NCBI GenBank assembly: GCA_029859385.1
Contig: JAOUDF010000002.1
Coordinates: 1 to 41,064 of the forward strand
Length of the DNA stretch: 41,064 nt
Direction: 5' to 3'
Source of the DNA: Nitrospirota bacterium
GTDB taxonomy: Bacteria > Nitrospirota > JAOUDF01
Below, piece by piece: positions 7,275 to 16,289 of this stretch. The notes beneath the pieces were generated by a model. That model was not told where the DNA came from, did not search any database, and saw only the letters and a list, made by a program, of their open reading frames with translations. Positions within the stretch are counted from its first letter, which is position 1, and every line of letters begins with the position of its first letter. Made by a program: the position numbers and the translations under genes.

Positions 7275-8663
7275 CTATATCTCGATAGCTTTTCCCGAAA
7301 GCCCCTTGATCTCCGGCATCCCCAGCAGATTCAATACCGTCGGAGCTATATCCATAAGATGCAGATTGTCCTTCTTAGTGCCCTTACCACCAGTGCCATT
7401 CTTGTTACTCATTATAAAAATACCGTTCTGGGCGTGATTTGCATCATCCGGGCCGGTATCATTCTCGAAAATGTGAATCCGGCCATGACCGACACTTCCA
7501 GCAGCCCTCCAAAAAAGATTGCCCAACACAACAATAAGGTCAGGGGGTATACCTCTGCACTCCTCGTACAACTCTTGCGGCTTATAAACTTTTGTCCCGA
7601 TAGGTCGCCCTGCTTCATCTCCCAGGGATTCCAGCTTTTCTCTCAGCTGATCTCTGACAGACTCATATTCCTCAGGGACAATCACCCCCTGTTTTTCCCT
7701 CCCTTTTACATTAAGGAATACCCTCGAATAATAGCCCCCCTCGCCCCAGGCAATCGTCTTGTCCCAGTCTATGTCGGACTTGTTCAAAGGAGTAATGCCC
7801 GTAGGAACTGTTTTCAAAGTCAGGTAGCCATTCTGCATAAGCCATTCATTAATGCATATGGCACCGTCCATCTTCTTGGCACCATGATCAGAGACTATAA
7901 GTACGGTTGTATCCGGTCCCAGCACGGCAAGCAATTCACCTATCTCCTGGTCCACGTATTTGTAATAATCCAGAACAGCGTTTTCAAACGGATTGCCCTT
8001 CTCATAGAGGCGGTGTTCCTTGTCAAAGTACCGCCAAAAAGCATGATGAATCCGGTCCGTTCCCATCTCAACCATCATGAAAAAGTCCCATTCTCTTGAC
8101 GATACAAGGTGCTTGGCAACCTTGAATCTCTGCCGGGTCATATCATAAATGCCATTGAGTGTCTGCTGCTTGTTCTCACTTCTGAAATCTGGCACATCCA
8201 AAATATACTCTCCCGCGACCTGAATTAACTCCTCCTTCAGTGTCGGCGGATAGGTATACTGACTGGCGGGGCTCGGCGTGAGAAAGCAGCTGACCATGCA
8301 ACCATTGATTTCCCTCGGGGGGTATGTCTGCGGCACTCCGACAAGGATCGATTTTTTCTGCTTTCTGGCGATAATATCCCATACTGTATCTGCTTTGATA
8401 TCACGCGAAGTCGCTATAGACAGGCCGTCATAAGAGTAATCCTTCCTGTTCCTGAAACCGTAAATACCCAGCTCACCAGGGTCCTTGCCTGTCACCATGC
8501 AGGTCCATGCCGGCACGGTAATCGGAGGGATAATGCTTTCAAGTTCTCCATAGACACCGGAATCCATCAGTCGTCGCAGGTTGGGTAGATGATCGCGCCA
8601 CTCACCGAAAATTAACTGCGGTGTAGCACAATCCAATCCTATTACCGCCACATTTCTTTCCAT
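7275..8663 (-). CDS. Alkaline-phosphatase-superfamily phosphodiesterase/phosphotransferase (COG3379-like), copy 2
   Basis: A 462-residue enzyme of the type I phosphodiesterase/nucleotide pyrophosphatase group. Metal-binding Asp11 lies in VIGLDCA. The nucleophile is probably Thr49 in PPITVPAW, followed by the VTGKDPGELGIYGF stretch. DRIHHAFW and VSDHGAKKMDG supply the other metal ligands. No signal peptide or membrane helix is seen, so it should act in the cytoplasm unless exported by another route. GGAG lies 9 bases before the ATG. It is the last gene of the leftward EPS cluster, 55 bases after the propeller gene, and a paralogue of the enzyme at 11091-12713. Substrate unknown; transfer or removal of a phospho-substituent on a glycan precursor is one possibility. 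Confidence 0.8.
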   Translation of the reverse strand: MERNVAVIGLDCATPQLIFGEWRDHLPNLRRLMDSGVYGELESIIPPITVPAWTCMVTGKDPGELGIYGFRNRKDYSYDGLSIATSRDIKADTVWDIIARKQKKSILVGVPQTYPPREINGCMVSCFLTPSPASQYTYPPTLKEELIQVAGEYILDVPDFRSENKQQTLNGIYDMTRQRFKVAKHLVSSREWDFFMMVEMGTDRIHHAFWRYFDKEHRLYEKGNPFENAVLDYYKYVDQEIGELLAVLGPDTTVLIVSDHGAKKMDGAICINEWLMQNGYLTLKTVPTGITPLNKSDIDWDKTIAWGEGGYYSRVFLNVKGREKQGVIVPEEYESVRDQLREKLESLGDEAGRPIGTKVYKPQELYEECRGIPPDLIVVLGNLFWRAAGSVGHGRIHIFENDTGPDDANHAQNGIFIMSNKNGTGGKGTKKDNLHLMDIAPTVLNLLGMPEIKGLSGKAIEI

Positions 8664-8718
8664 AATTATCTACTCCAGAAGCCGCAAGCGGTCGTCATTA
8701 ACGTTATAACGCTGGCTC

Positions 8719-9816
8719 TCAAAGTTTCGGCTCCTTCCTCGCAGAAAAAATTACTCTTGCGTTGTGACCGGAACCATCGTTGGGGAAAAATGAAGGATGA
8801 ACATACATGTGTCCGCGTGGCAGAGGAATTCTTTTACGGTCGGACCCATCCGGCTTCATTGTATAAATACCTGACTTGAGCAGCTCTTTTTTATTAACGT
8901 GCCAGAATATTAACCGCTGGGAATCGCTCGACCACTCAGCCACTCCGTCTACAGCGTCGGCTTCCGACAAGTCTTTCTCATGTCCCGATGCAAGATCAAC
9001 GACTACAAGATGCCAGTTATCCTTTCCCATATGTCTCATCGTCACCACTTTCGTGCCATCCGGAGACATTCGCGGGTCGAAATCTCCCGGCAGGGGCTTC
9101 AAGCCCTTGCTGTCGCGGGGCATCGGCGGGCTTGTTAGCTGCTTACTTTTGCCACTTTCCATATCTGTCATCCATAGAATCATCTGTTTTGCGCCCTTCT
9201 CGTTGAACGCGGAGACCACGAGCTTGTTCTTAACCAGATGGGGGTCCGCGGCAAGGATATCAGGATGAATCTGAATTATCTCAATTTTGCCGGTCGCCAG
9301 GTCAATACGATGTATTCTCCCCTTATTCTCGGGGTTATCGTTGGAAACATAGATCAGCCCTTTGCCGTCGGGTGTCCAGGAACTGTTGGCGGAGATTATC
9401 TTTTTTTTGGGTGGGACAACGCTTCTCAAGTCCGTCCCGTCGGTCTTCATCACCATTATCTCCGTCTGTTCATACCCGCCACTCTCCGTGGCATACCGTC
9501 CCCACCCCTTCCTGTTGTAACGCGTGAAGGTAATCCATTGACCGTCAGGAGAGACGCGCGCATGAGTCATCTCTCGCTGTGCATCGACTATTACGGCCTT
9601 AAAATTATCGCCATTTACGGTCGCGGTGTATACCCCAAACATCTGGGAATCGTCAACAGCGTGCGTGAATTTGACGCCAATCAACACAAATATGGCAATT
9701 GCAAAAAAAGAGAAAAGCTTGCGCAGACGTCGCTTTGGGCTCCCATATCTTTTCCCAAGACGGCCACTCTCATGATTGCCTACATGACGCGGTGAAAAGA
9801 TGTTTTCCTTTCTCAT
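8719..9816 (-). CDS. Exported TolB-type beta-propeller protein (PD40 repeats)
   Basis: A 365-residue protein with a basic N-terminus and one hydrophobic segment (LFSFFAIAIFVLIGV, about residues 33-49) acting as signal anchor or signal peptide. The rest is a set of WD40-like PD40 repeats: ARVSPDGQWITFTR, SSWTPDGKGLIYVS, PRMSPDGTKVVTMR, AEWSSDSQRLIFWH. Such propellers are periplasmic interaction modules, as in TolB. The start at 9816 is set by AAGGAGG 5 bases upstream; the longer in-frame extension to 9879 has no ribosome binding site. It sits between the acyltransferase and the second phosphatase-superfamily gene, so a role in assembling or sensing the exported glycan is inferred. Confidence 0.8.
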   Translation of the reverse strand: MRKENIFSPRHVGNHESGRLGKRYGSPKRRLRKLFSFFAIAIFVLIGVKFTHAVDDSQMFGVYTATVNGDNFKAVIVDAQREMTHARVSPDGQWITFTRYNRKGWGRYATESGGYEQTEIMVMKTDGTDLRSVVPPKKKIISANSSWTPDGKGLIYVSNDNPENKGRIHRIDLATGKIEIIQIHPDILAADPHLVKNKLVVSAFNEKGAKQMILWMTDMESGKSKQLTSPPMPRDSKGLKPLPGDFDPRMSPDGTKVVTMRHMGKDNWHLVVVDLASGHEKDLSEADAVDGVAEWSSDSQRLIFWHVNKKELLKSGIYTMKPDGSDRKRIPLPRGHMYVHPSFFPNDGSGHNARVIFSARKEPKL

Positions 9817-9881
9817 GCCAACCTCCTTGTATATGCGCCTTTGAATGTTACGGCACCAGCCGACAGTCAACGGCTTCAATT

Positions 9882-11054
9882 TCAGGAGCCCTCATCAGAT
9901 TTTCGTCTCAGCGGAGCAAGTCTCAGAGGGACAAAAGACGCGGGATCATGTTTATATAATCTGATTCTCGCCAGCGGCTGCTCGATAACAATGAAAGTGA
10001 TACTGCTCAACAGTATTGTAACTGAATAGAACACTGCCATCATGGCAAGGTTCGATATCGACAGAGTCACAACCCATTCCAGCACGAATATATGCCATAA
10101 GTATACACTGAAGCTTATTATACCCATAAAACGTACCACACGGCAGCTGAATATCCGGCTTAGAATCCCTTTTTCGTTCATAACAACAAATATGAGAAGA
10201 CCAAACAACATCCCCCATATCAGAGTAAGGCGGGGGCTGAAGAATACATACCGCATAGTCGTAATCTTTTCGAAAACATTCGGCATCAGAATAAATACGG
10301 ATACACATAGAACGATGCCAACAACGGAAAGGATACCGGTTCTGAGCTTAATTGCATTCTGCTGATACCATTCATTGATGAATGCAAAGAGTGACCCACA
10401 CAAGAACATTGGCAGGTAGCGAACGATTGAATATCTCTCATCCGATGGATATAGATATGCATATGCTGATGAGGCTATCGACACAACCAGTGTCGCCGCC
10501 AGGATAGCCAGAATATTTCGCCTAAGAAGAAAAACGGAAACGCATACAAAAATTGGCAGGATGAAGTAATACTTCATCTCCGTTGTGATGGTCCAGAAAT
10601 GAGCCATGCCGCTTCGTAACGTGATATGCAGCCAGATGTCACCCATGGAAAACCCCTCGAATTTCTCAAAAATATGAGGGACAGAGACCGACACACCAAC
10701 CGTCACAAAGAGAAGCGTTACCATATAAAGAGGGTATATTCTCAGAACCCGCCGAGCAAAATAATCAGCCCATGATAAAGGCGATGCCAGCCCTTCATAC
10801 CCCATTCTGATAAAAGCCCTGGTAAGGAGAAATGCACTGAGCACAAAAAACAGATAGACCCCCAACTGCTCAGAGGAGTTCCCTGAAAATTTAATGCCGT
10901 CGAAAAAAAGAATATCCAGGTTAGACACATGACCGAATACGACGATGATAACGGCCAGACCCCTTATTCCATCCAGGGAGTTTTCCTGGAAATGTCTTTT
11001 TGATTTTGACATTAAGGGGAGAAGATCGGCATTACGCATGTTTGTTTTTTTCAT
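9882..11054 (-). CDS. Acyltransferase 3 family membrane O-acyltransferase
   Basis: About 390 residues with roughly ten hydrophobic helices. The N-terminal hallmark LDGIRGLAVIIVVFGHV carries the catalytic His of the acyltransferase-3 (OafA/NodX/WecH-like) family. These enzymes add acetyl or other short acyl groups to sugars of surface glycans at the inner membrane. ATG at 11054 is preferred (AAGG 8 bases upstream); a GTG at 11072 would add six residues. It lies 36 bases after the preceding phosphatase-superfamily gene, within the leftward cluster, and probably decorates the same polysaccharide. Confidence 0.88.
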   Translation of the reverse strand: MKKTNMRNADLLPLMSKSKRHFQENSLDGIRGLAVIIVVFGHVSNLDILFFDGIKFSGNSSEQLGVYLFFVLSAFLLTRAFIRMGYEGLASPLSWADYFARRVLRIYPLYMVTLLFVTVGVSVSVPHIFEKFEGFSMGDIWLHITLRSGMAHFWTITTEMKYYFILPIFVCVSVFLLRRNILAILAATLVVSIASSAYAYLYPSDERYSIVRYLPMFLCGSLFAFINEWYQQNAIKLRTGILSVVGIVLCVSVFILMPNVFEKITTMRYVFFSPRLTLIWGMLFGLLIFVVMNEKGILSRIFSCRVVRFMGIISFSVYLWHIFVLEWVVTLSISNLAMMAVFYSVTILLSSITFIVIEQPLARIRLYKHDPASFVPLRLAPLRRKSDEGS

Positions 11055-11090
11055 ACCAACGGCCTTACACACTAAAGAACCAGTTGGCTC

Positions 11091-12713
11091 TTAATCTATA
11101 TAACCAAGACCTCGGAGTCTTTTCTTCAGTTCTTCCTGTTCCTCGTCCGTCAGATATTCATGGCTGGTCTTCATATCCTGCCTTGTATCTGCAGAGACAA
11201 TATTATCGCATATAGAGGCATCACTATCGACGATGCCTGTCAAGACCTTTCCATCCATGTCATCGGGAACAGGCACACCCAGAAGGTGCAGAATTGTCGG
11301 CGTGACGTCATAGATATCAGCGTCCACACGTCCCGGTATAATTGCTTCACCGTACGCCAGAAATATGCCCTCTATCGCGTGATCTGCCTTGACATGAATG
11401 TTGCCGACCATGTTCTTGTCAAAAATGCCACCGCCAAGCTTCGGGTTAATCATGAAACCCTCGTTCACCACCACTATCAGATCCGGCCCATGTTTCGAGT
11501 TGTTTCCGGGATACAGTTCTGCATATCGATGGACCTCTTTCACTACCGGCCGGCCCTCTCGGTCTTTCACCGAAAGGAGCTGTTCCCTGATATGCTCACA
11601 CAGGTCGCCATAATGCTCCGGTTCTACAGTGCCTTGAGGCTCACGTCCTTTAAGGTTTATAGATACAATTCCGTAGCGAAGGAGAGAAAAAGCCCGGGTA
11701 CCCGCCCAGTTGATATCCTTGCCGGATATGTCACCGATTCCTTCAGCAGGCACTGCCTTCTTCAGCAGTTTCTTGACCCCCTCTGGCAGCAAACGGGCCA
11801 GCTCCCTGATACCAAGCCTGTATAACATTTTCCTGGCAAGCTCGCTGTTGATGTTCATCCCTTGCAACATCCTTGCAAAGGTTGAAGGACGTCTCGTTTG
11901 CAACAGCCCTGTGTCCCTGAAGAAGTTGTTTATACAAAACCCTTCATCAGCCCCGGCAAATCCGTGATCAGATACGACCATCAGCACAGTATCCTTATCC
12001 ATAAGATTCGCCACATCGCCAAGGATATCGTCCAGAAGTTTAAAATAGCTTACACAAGCGGGTTCCATGGAGATTATCTCTTCCCAGTGAGAATGCTGAA
12101 GCCTGTCCGGGCCAATGAACACCATGTAAAAGAGACTCCAATCATCTTTCTGCCATACATGCTTAAGCAACTTCCTGCAGTCTTCCGTAATGTCTGTAAT
12201 ATTCTGGAGAAGAAGGTCCTTGTCGCCTGAGTATAAACACTCCTCATCGACTGCATCCAGGCGGTATTCCGGAACAACCCGCATCAGTTCACTCTTGAAA
12301 GACGCTGGAAATACAAAATCGGATTCTATCCCGGGAGTCATCATACCTGAAACCATGATCCCGTTTATTTCATCGGGAGGATATGTAAGGGGGACGTTAA
12401 GTACAGCGACTTTCTTCCCATAGCGGCTCAGAATACCCCACAGGGGCTCCGCATCTGGTGTTGTACATTTTGTAACGAGCTTCGTTTCGTAACCTTCTAT
12501 TTTGCTGAACTCATAGATACCATGCTTTCCGGGATGCTTTCCGGTAGCAAGCGATACCCAGCCGGGTGGAGTAATCGAAGGGATTGTGGATTGCAGTATC
12601 CCCCACGACCCTTGATCCATCATTTTCTTCAAATTAGGCATGACTCCGGCATCAACATATTGCCTGGTAACCTGCCATGTCATTCCGTCCAGCCCCAGTA
12701 GAATCACTTTCAC
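11091..12713 (-). CDS. Alkaline-phosphatase-superfamily phosphodiesterase/phosphotransferase (COG3379-like), copy 1
   Basis: A 540-residue relative of the enzyme at 7275-8663. The superfamily pattern is clear: metal Asp9 in LLGLDGMTW, probable nucleophile Thr48 in PSITPPGW, then SLATGKHPGKHGIYEF, GPDRLQHSHW and VVSDHGFAGADEGFC. The C-terminus has DADIYDVTPTILHLLGVPVP, typical of sulfatase and phosphotransferase relatives. No signal peptide is evident. Its ATG overlaps the stop of the flippase gene (ATGA, 12710-12713), so the two are probably translationally coupled. Coupling to a Wzx-type flippase suggests action on the lipid-linked glycan, for example transferring or trimming a phospho-substituent. 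That is inference; no substrate can be read from the sequence. Confidence 0.82.
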   Translation of the reverse strand: MKVILLGLDGMTWQVTRQYVDAGVMPNLKKMMDQGSWGILQSTIPSITPPGWVSLATGKHPGKHGIYEFSKIEGYETKLVTKCTTPDAEPLWGILSRYGKKVAVLNVPLTYPPDEINGIMVSGMMTPGIESDFVFPASFKSELMRVVPEYRLDAVDEECLYSGDKDLLLQNITDITEDCRKLLKHVWQKDDWSLFYMVFIGPDRLQHSHWEEIISMEPACVSYFKLLDDILGDVANLMDKDTVLMVVSDHGFAGADEGFCINNFFRDTGLLQTRRPSTFARMLQGMNINSELARKMLYRLGIRELARLLPEGVKKLLKKAVPAEGIGDISGKDINWAGTRAFSLLRYGIVSINLKGREPQGTVEPEHYGDLCEHIREQLLSVKDREGRPVVKEVHRYAELYPGNNSKHGPDLIVVVNEGFMINPKLGGGIFDKNMVGNIHVKADHAIEGIFLAYGEAIIPGRVDADIYDVTPTILHLLGVPVPDDMDGKVLTGIVDSDASICDNIVSADTRQDMKTSHEYLTDEEQEELKKRLRGLGYID

Positions 12714-14302
12714 GATTGCGGCTCCTCTATGCCTGATGCTCTCGACAATCTCTGCTTCACCGCATCAAGAATCAACCTATCCTCGCTATCAAGCCCTGAA
12801 AAAACTATAGATACAGCGTAAATCGCAAGAAAAACAGGGGCATAAATTATCAGACTGTAAATACCCTTCACAGACAGAGGCCATAATGTCATAATCATCA
12901 ATGTAGCGCCATAGGCTGATATCCCGCAGATGGTTATCTTAAAAAACCCTTTGCTGTAAGGATGAATTTTCAGCAGCCAGACGACTTGAGCAAGCATTAT
13001 GATATTCACAGCGATAATTGTTCCGGCAGTGGCGCAGGCGGCACCTGCTATCCCGAAAGGAGGGATAAGGATATAATTGAGGCAGGCATTGAGAAGAAAG
13101 GCTCCCAGCGCATTATAGAACATCAATCGCTCTTTCTCCGCCATCACCAGGATAACCCCACTCACCCCCGTTCCAGTATTAACAATTTGAGCTATTGCCA
13201 GCACTACAAGTGCATTGGCGCCGCTTTCAAAGCCTTCCCCAAAGATACTCATGATCTCTGCCGGCAGAAGTATTATCAGCAAAAAAAGAGCAAAACTAAG
13301 ACTGTATGTCCATTTGGTCACTACTTTAAAAAGAGCATCCAGTCGCCCCATTTCTGCCCGGCCATGAAGGTCTGAAGCCATCGGAGCAAAAATGGCACTA
13401 AATGAAGACACGATCAAGGTATTGATCATTGCCGTACGCATCGCGGAATTATATATTCCGACTTCGGCTGAAGATTTGTAATACCCCAATACTAGTGTAT
13501 CCGTCCACATAAGCATCAAGTTGAACAGCACAACCGGAGCCAATGCAAATGAGTATTTCAGCAAGCCCGGCACATGGCTCTCTCCCTCGCTGAATCTCAC
13601 AGCCCTCGGGAACATGGAAACCAGAAAATAACATGAGATCATACAGGTGATGACTATTGAAATAACTTGAGCAAAGGCAGCCCCCCGTAGCCCGAATCCG
13701 CCAAAAACAAGCAATACCAGCAGTATCGTATTCAAAAAAGGCTGGATGAGATTTTGCCCGTAAACAGAATACTTCATCACCTGAAATCCCTGAGTTGCCG
13801 CCAGAGATATGATCATTACCGCATTGAAAGGCAGGGAAATAGCAAGTATTCTTAGCACATCCGAAAGCATCTGCTTGTCAAAAACTTTTGTAGCAAGGGG
13901 GTATGAGAGAAAAAACAGGGCAACCGCGAGAACCATGCTGGCCCCTGCCGCTATTTTCAGCGACTTGCGGATAGCAACGGCAGCCGCCTCCTCATCCGCT
14001 GATTCAAAGAATTTTGAAACAAACTTTATCACCGCCATCTCTAGGCCAGCCCTGCCCAAAGCACCTGTAACCGCCGCTACAGTAAGTGCCAGCATAAAAA
14101 TACCAAAAGCCTCATCACCCAGCATCCTGGCTGCAATAACCAAGTAGGTAAAGTGGAGCAGCCCTCCGATAATTTTGCCGACAAAGTTAACCCCTGCTCC
14201 CTTGGCGGTCCTGGTCAAGTCTCCTTGGCACAAGATCGCTTCTTCATTCGGCCTTTCAATATGGGAACTTTTTCTCAGCATCGTGACCAGATATCGCAAC
14301 AC
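12710..14302 (-). CDS. wzx: Wzx-type polysaccharide flippase (MOP superfamily)
   Basis: A 530-residue polytopic membrane protein of the RfbX/Wzx polysaccharide biosynthesis family, which flips lipid-linked oligosaccharide across the inner membrane. The first helix region reads GAGVNFVGKIIGGLLHFTYL, followed by AARMLGDEAFGIFML, the usual family N-terminus, and there are about 14 hydrophobic segments. The start is probably GTG at 14302, because GGGAG lies 6 bases upstream; the ATG at 14281 has no ribosome binding site. A 168-base gap separates it from the methyltransferase gene, the longest gap inside the cluster, so a second promoter could lie there, though I see no clear one. It overlaps the following gene by 4 bases. 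Confidence 0.9.
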   Translation of the reverse strand: MLRYLVTMLRKSSHIERPNEEAILCQGDLTRTAKGAGVNFVGKIIGGLLHFTYLVIAARMLGDEAFGIFMLALTVAAVTGALGRAGLEMAVIKFVSKFFESADEEAAAVAIRKSLKIAAGASMVLAVALFFLSYPLATKVFDKQMLSDVLRILAISLPFNAVMIISLAATQGFQVMKYSVYGQNLIQPFLNTILLVLLVFGGFGLRGAAFAQVISIVITCMISCYFLVSMFPRAVRFSEGESHVPGLLKYSFALAPVVLFNLMLMWTDTLVLGYYKSSAEVGIYNSAMRTAMINTLIVSSFSAIFAPMASDLHGRAEMGRLDALFKVVTKWTYSLSFALFLLIILLPAEIMSIFGEGFESGANALVVLAIAQIVNTGTGVSGVILVMAEKERLMFYNALGAFLLNACLNYILIPPFGIAGAACATAGTIIAVNIIMLAQVVWLLKIHPYSKGFFKITICGISAYGATLMIMTLWPLSVKGIYSLIIYAPVFLAIYAVSIVFSGLDSEDRLILDAVKQRLSRASGIEEPQS

Positions 14303-14470
14303 GAATATCTCCCTTAAGGGGAACTCCTAAAAAAGGTGCAACCGAGGAGGGTTAGGCGCATTCCTGAGCCAATATGATCCCTCTACTCAGTAGAGACAGT
14401 GCGAGATAATCGGCGGAAACCGGGACTTCTTCCTTGCCAAAGCCACAGGATAGTGTTGACATAGAGAACA

Positions 14471-15301
14471 CTACTTATCACACCTGAACCACCTCATTGC
14501 GTTGTTTATCCCAAAACCCACAAGCCTCATTAATCTGCTTATTTTGAACCCGATAACCACATAGGGGTGGTTCTCTATCTTTGCAAGCCTTTCCTTGCAA
14601 AACTCACTTTCCTTTTTTACCAGCATCAAATTCTCGCCACCACTAAGATCGGGAATCGTTCCTTCAAAATCCTGAGTCACAAACAGGACCCACCGCTGCA
14701 AGTCGGGATGAGGCCAGTCAAGCGGTCTGCAAACCAGTCCGGCCTCATCTGCGAGTTCCTTTATGGTTTCCATGGCATAAGTCGCCCACAGTGCCCATTT
14801 ATCACCGGCATAATCCTCCGCGCCTTCGGCAAAAGTAGCGGCGAATATCGTAGTGGGCGTCATAACCTGCCTCGCCTCATGCAGGCATCGGCGGATCTGC
14901 TCCTTTGTCGCATGGGAAAAAACGGATTGCGCGATAATATAATCAAACTTCTTTTGAAAGACCGTAAGAGTAAAATTCTCATCATGGCTAAACACAGGTT
15001 TCTTTATGCGAACCATGTCTTCACCAATCTGGCATTTGACCCCTTCGTTTATGAGCCATTCAACCGGCTCCAACCCATGGTACATTTCCGGCAAGAGATA
15101 AGGAATAAAGAGCCGTCCAGCCCGAAGAGAGCCACAGCCGACATCCAGAAGAGTATTCCCCTCTCTCAGTCCAAGGTGCGTAAGAAGGTTGAACTGCATT
15201 GCCGCAAACTGGTCGTACTTGTCCCCAGGCCCAATAAAAGTCCTGTAATAATCCGACTCTTCAACTGATTTCCCTATCGCACCTTCAACGGCCTTTTCCA
15301 T
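14471..15301 (-). CDS. Class I SAM-dependent methyltransferase
   Basis: A 276-residue soluble protein. The SAM-binding motif I is TLLDVGCGSLRAGR, with an acidic motif II near YHGLEPVEWL and a later FDYIIAQSVFSHA stretch, as in class I Rossmann methyltransferases. The start at 15301 is one base past the stop of the upstream glycosyltransferase and has AGGGA about 6 bases upstream. A longer in-frame extension to 15484 would sit inside that glycosyltransferase and is rejected. It probably methylates a sugar, or a lipid-linked intermediate, of the EPS; the acceptor cannot be predicted. Confidence 0.85.
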   Translation of the reverse strand: MEKAVEGAIGKSVEESDYYRTFIGPGDKYDQFAAMQFNLLTHLGLREGNTLLDVGCGSLRAGRLFIPYLLPEMYHGLEPVEWLINEGVKCQIGEDMVRIKKPVFSHDENFTLTVFQKKFDYIIAQSVFSHATKEQIRRCLHEARQVMTPTTIFAATFAEGAEDYAGDKWALWATYAMETIKELADEAGLVCRPLDWPHPDLQRWVLFVTQDFEGTIPDLSGGENLMLVKKESEFCKERLAKIENHPYVVIGFKISRLMRLVGFGINNAMRWFRCDK

Positions 15302-15302
15302 G

Positions 15303-16289
15303 TCACTTCCCTGCACTATTAGGGTTATAGTCTCTTCCTTTTTTATGGTCCATATATCCTTTATGGAAATAATAGGAAAGTATCTTGCCCGAAAGGAAGG
15401 GAACAAAAGGCTCAATGAATGACATTTTCTCCGCCTTCCATACAAGCGGCATGGCAATTCCAATAGCCGTAAATCTGTTGACAAATAATCGCCGCAACGT
15501 ATGTTTCAACAATGTCTGGCCGTAGATATAAAGGCCATCAGAGAAACAGACGCGGCCTGTCTTTACTCTGATTCTGACATCGTCAATCTCTTTCTCAACA
15601 TGATACCAGTTGAATCCATGCATATACGCCCTGGCTGAAGTGGATTCAATCGTCTCTGCATGGTGATGATAGCCGGTTGCCTCCGGATTGTATATCAGCT
15701 TCATCCCTTTACGCTGAAGCCTGTATCCCAAATCAAGGTCCTCATGTGAGCCGGCGGGCCAATTACGAAACATGCCGTTTTCAAGCATGAAGGTTCTTTT
15801 GAAGGAGATATTACTCACCCAGAAATCGGTGTAATCCAGGTTACTCTTTCCTTCCGGACCTCTGCCTGCAATCGGGTTCCAGTTTCTTTGAAAGGCCGTC
15901 TTCGGGAGCTCGCCAGACTGGCATAGCCGCCCAACCACTACCACATTTTCCTCTGGGTTCGCCTCATGTATCCTTACATGTTGTTCCAGCAACTCCGGTA
16001 CCGCCAGAATGTCATCTGCCAGCATGATTACAATGTCGCCTGTTGCCAACCGAATTCCTCTATTATGGGTAGCGCCAACCCCTTGATGATCGCCCCGGGC
16101 ATAATGAAGATGAAAGGGGACTTGTTCCTTAAATTGTTCAATAAACCGATCCGTACCATCACTGGAGCCGTCATCTGAAATCACTACTTCGACATTCTCA
16201 AGCGAGTAACTCTGTTTCGCCAGTCGCGCCAAAACCATTTCCAGCACATCTTTGCGATTATATGTTGATATTTCAACGCTTACTTTCAT
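15303..16289 (-). CDS. GT2 family glycosyltransferase (paralogue B)
   Basis: A 328-residue GT-A fold enzyme. The nucleotide-binding region reads VSVEISTYNRKDVL and VVISDDGSSDGTD; the metal-binding acidic site is MLADDI; the acceptor-side motif is GSHEDLDLGYRLQRKG. The C-terminal part contains a short hydrophobic stretch that may sit at the membrane surface. It shares its whole layout with the next enzyme (16286-17371), including the unusual HHHAETIES and AYMHGFNWYHV region, so the two arose by tandem duplication. The ATG overlaps the preceding stop (ATGA). It adds one sugar to the lipid-linked repeat unit; donor and linkage are unknown. Confidence 0.9.
   Translation of the reverse strand: MKVSVEISTYNRKDVLEMVLARLAKQSYSLENVEVVISDDGSSDGTDRFIEQFKEQVPFHLHYARGDHQGVGATHNRGIRLATGDIVIMLADDILAVPELLEQHVRIHEANPEENVVVVGRLCQSGELPKTAFQRNWNPIAGRGPEGKSNLDYTDFWVSNISFKRTFMLENGMFRNWPAGSHEDLDLGYRLQRKGMKLIYNPEATGYHHHAETIESTSARAYMHGFNWYHVEKEIDDVRIRVKTGRVCFSDGLYIYGQTLLKHTLRRLFVNRFTAIGIAMPLVWKAEKMSFIEPFVPFLSGKILSYYFHKGYMDHKKGRDYNPNSAGK

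Noticed and set aside
7227..8099. 290-codon plus-strand frame opposite the phosphatase-superfamily gene
   Set aside because: The minus-strand frame carries all superfamily motifs; this one has none and no ribosome binding site.
14303..14470. Possible internal promoter in the 168-base gap before the flippase gene
   Set aside because: No sigma-54 GG-N10-GC element and no good -35/-10 pair facing leftward were found.
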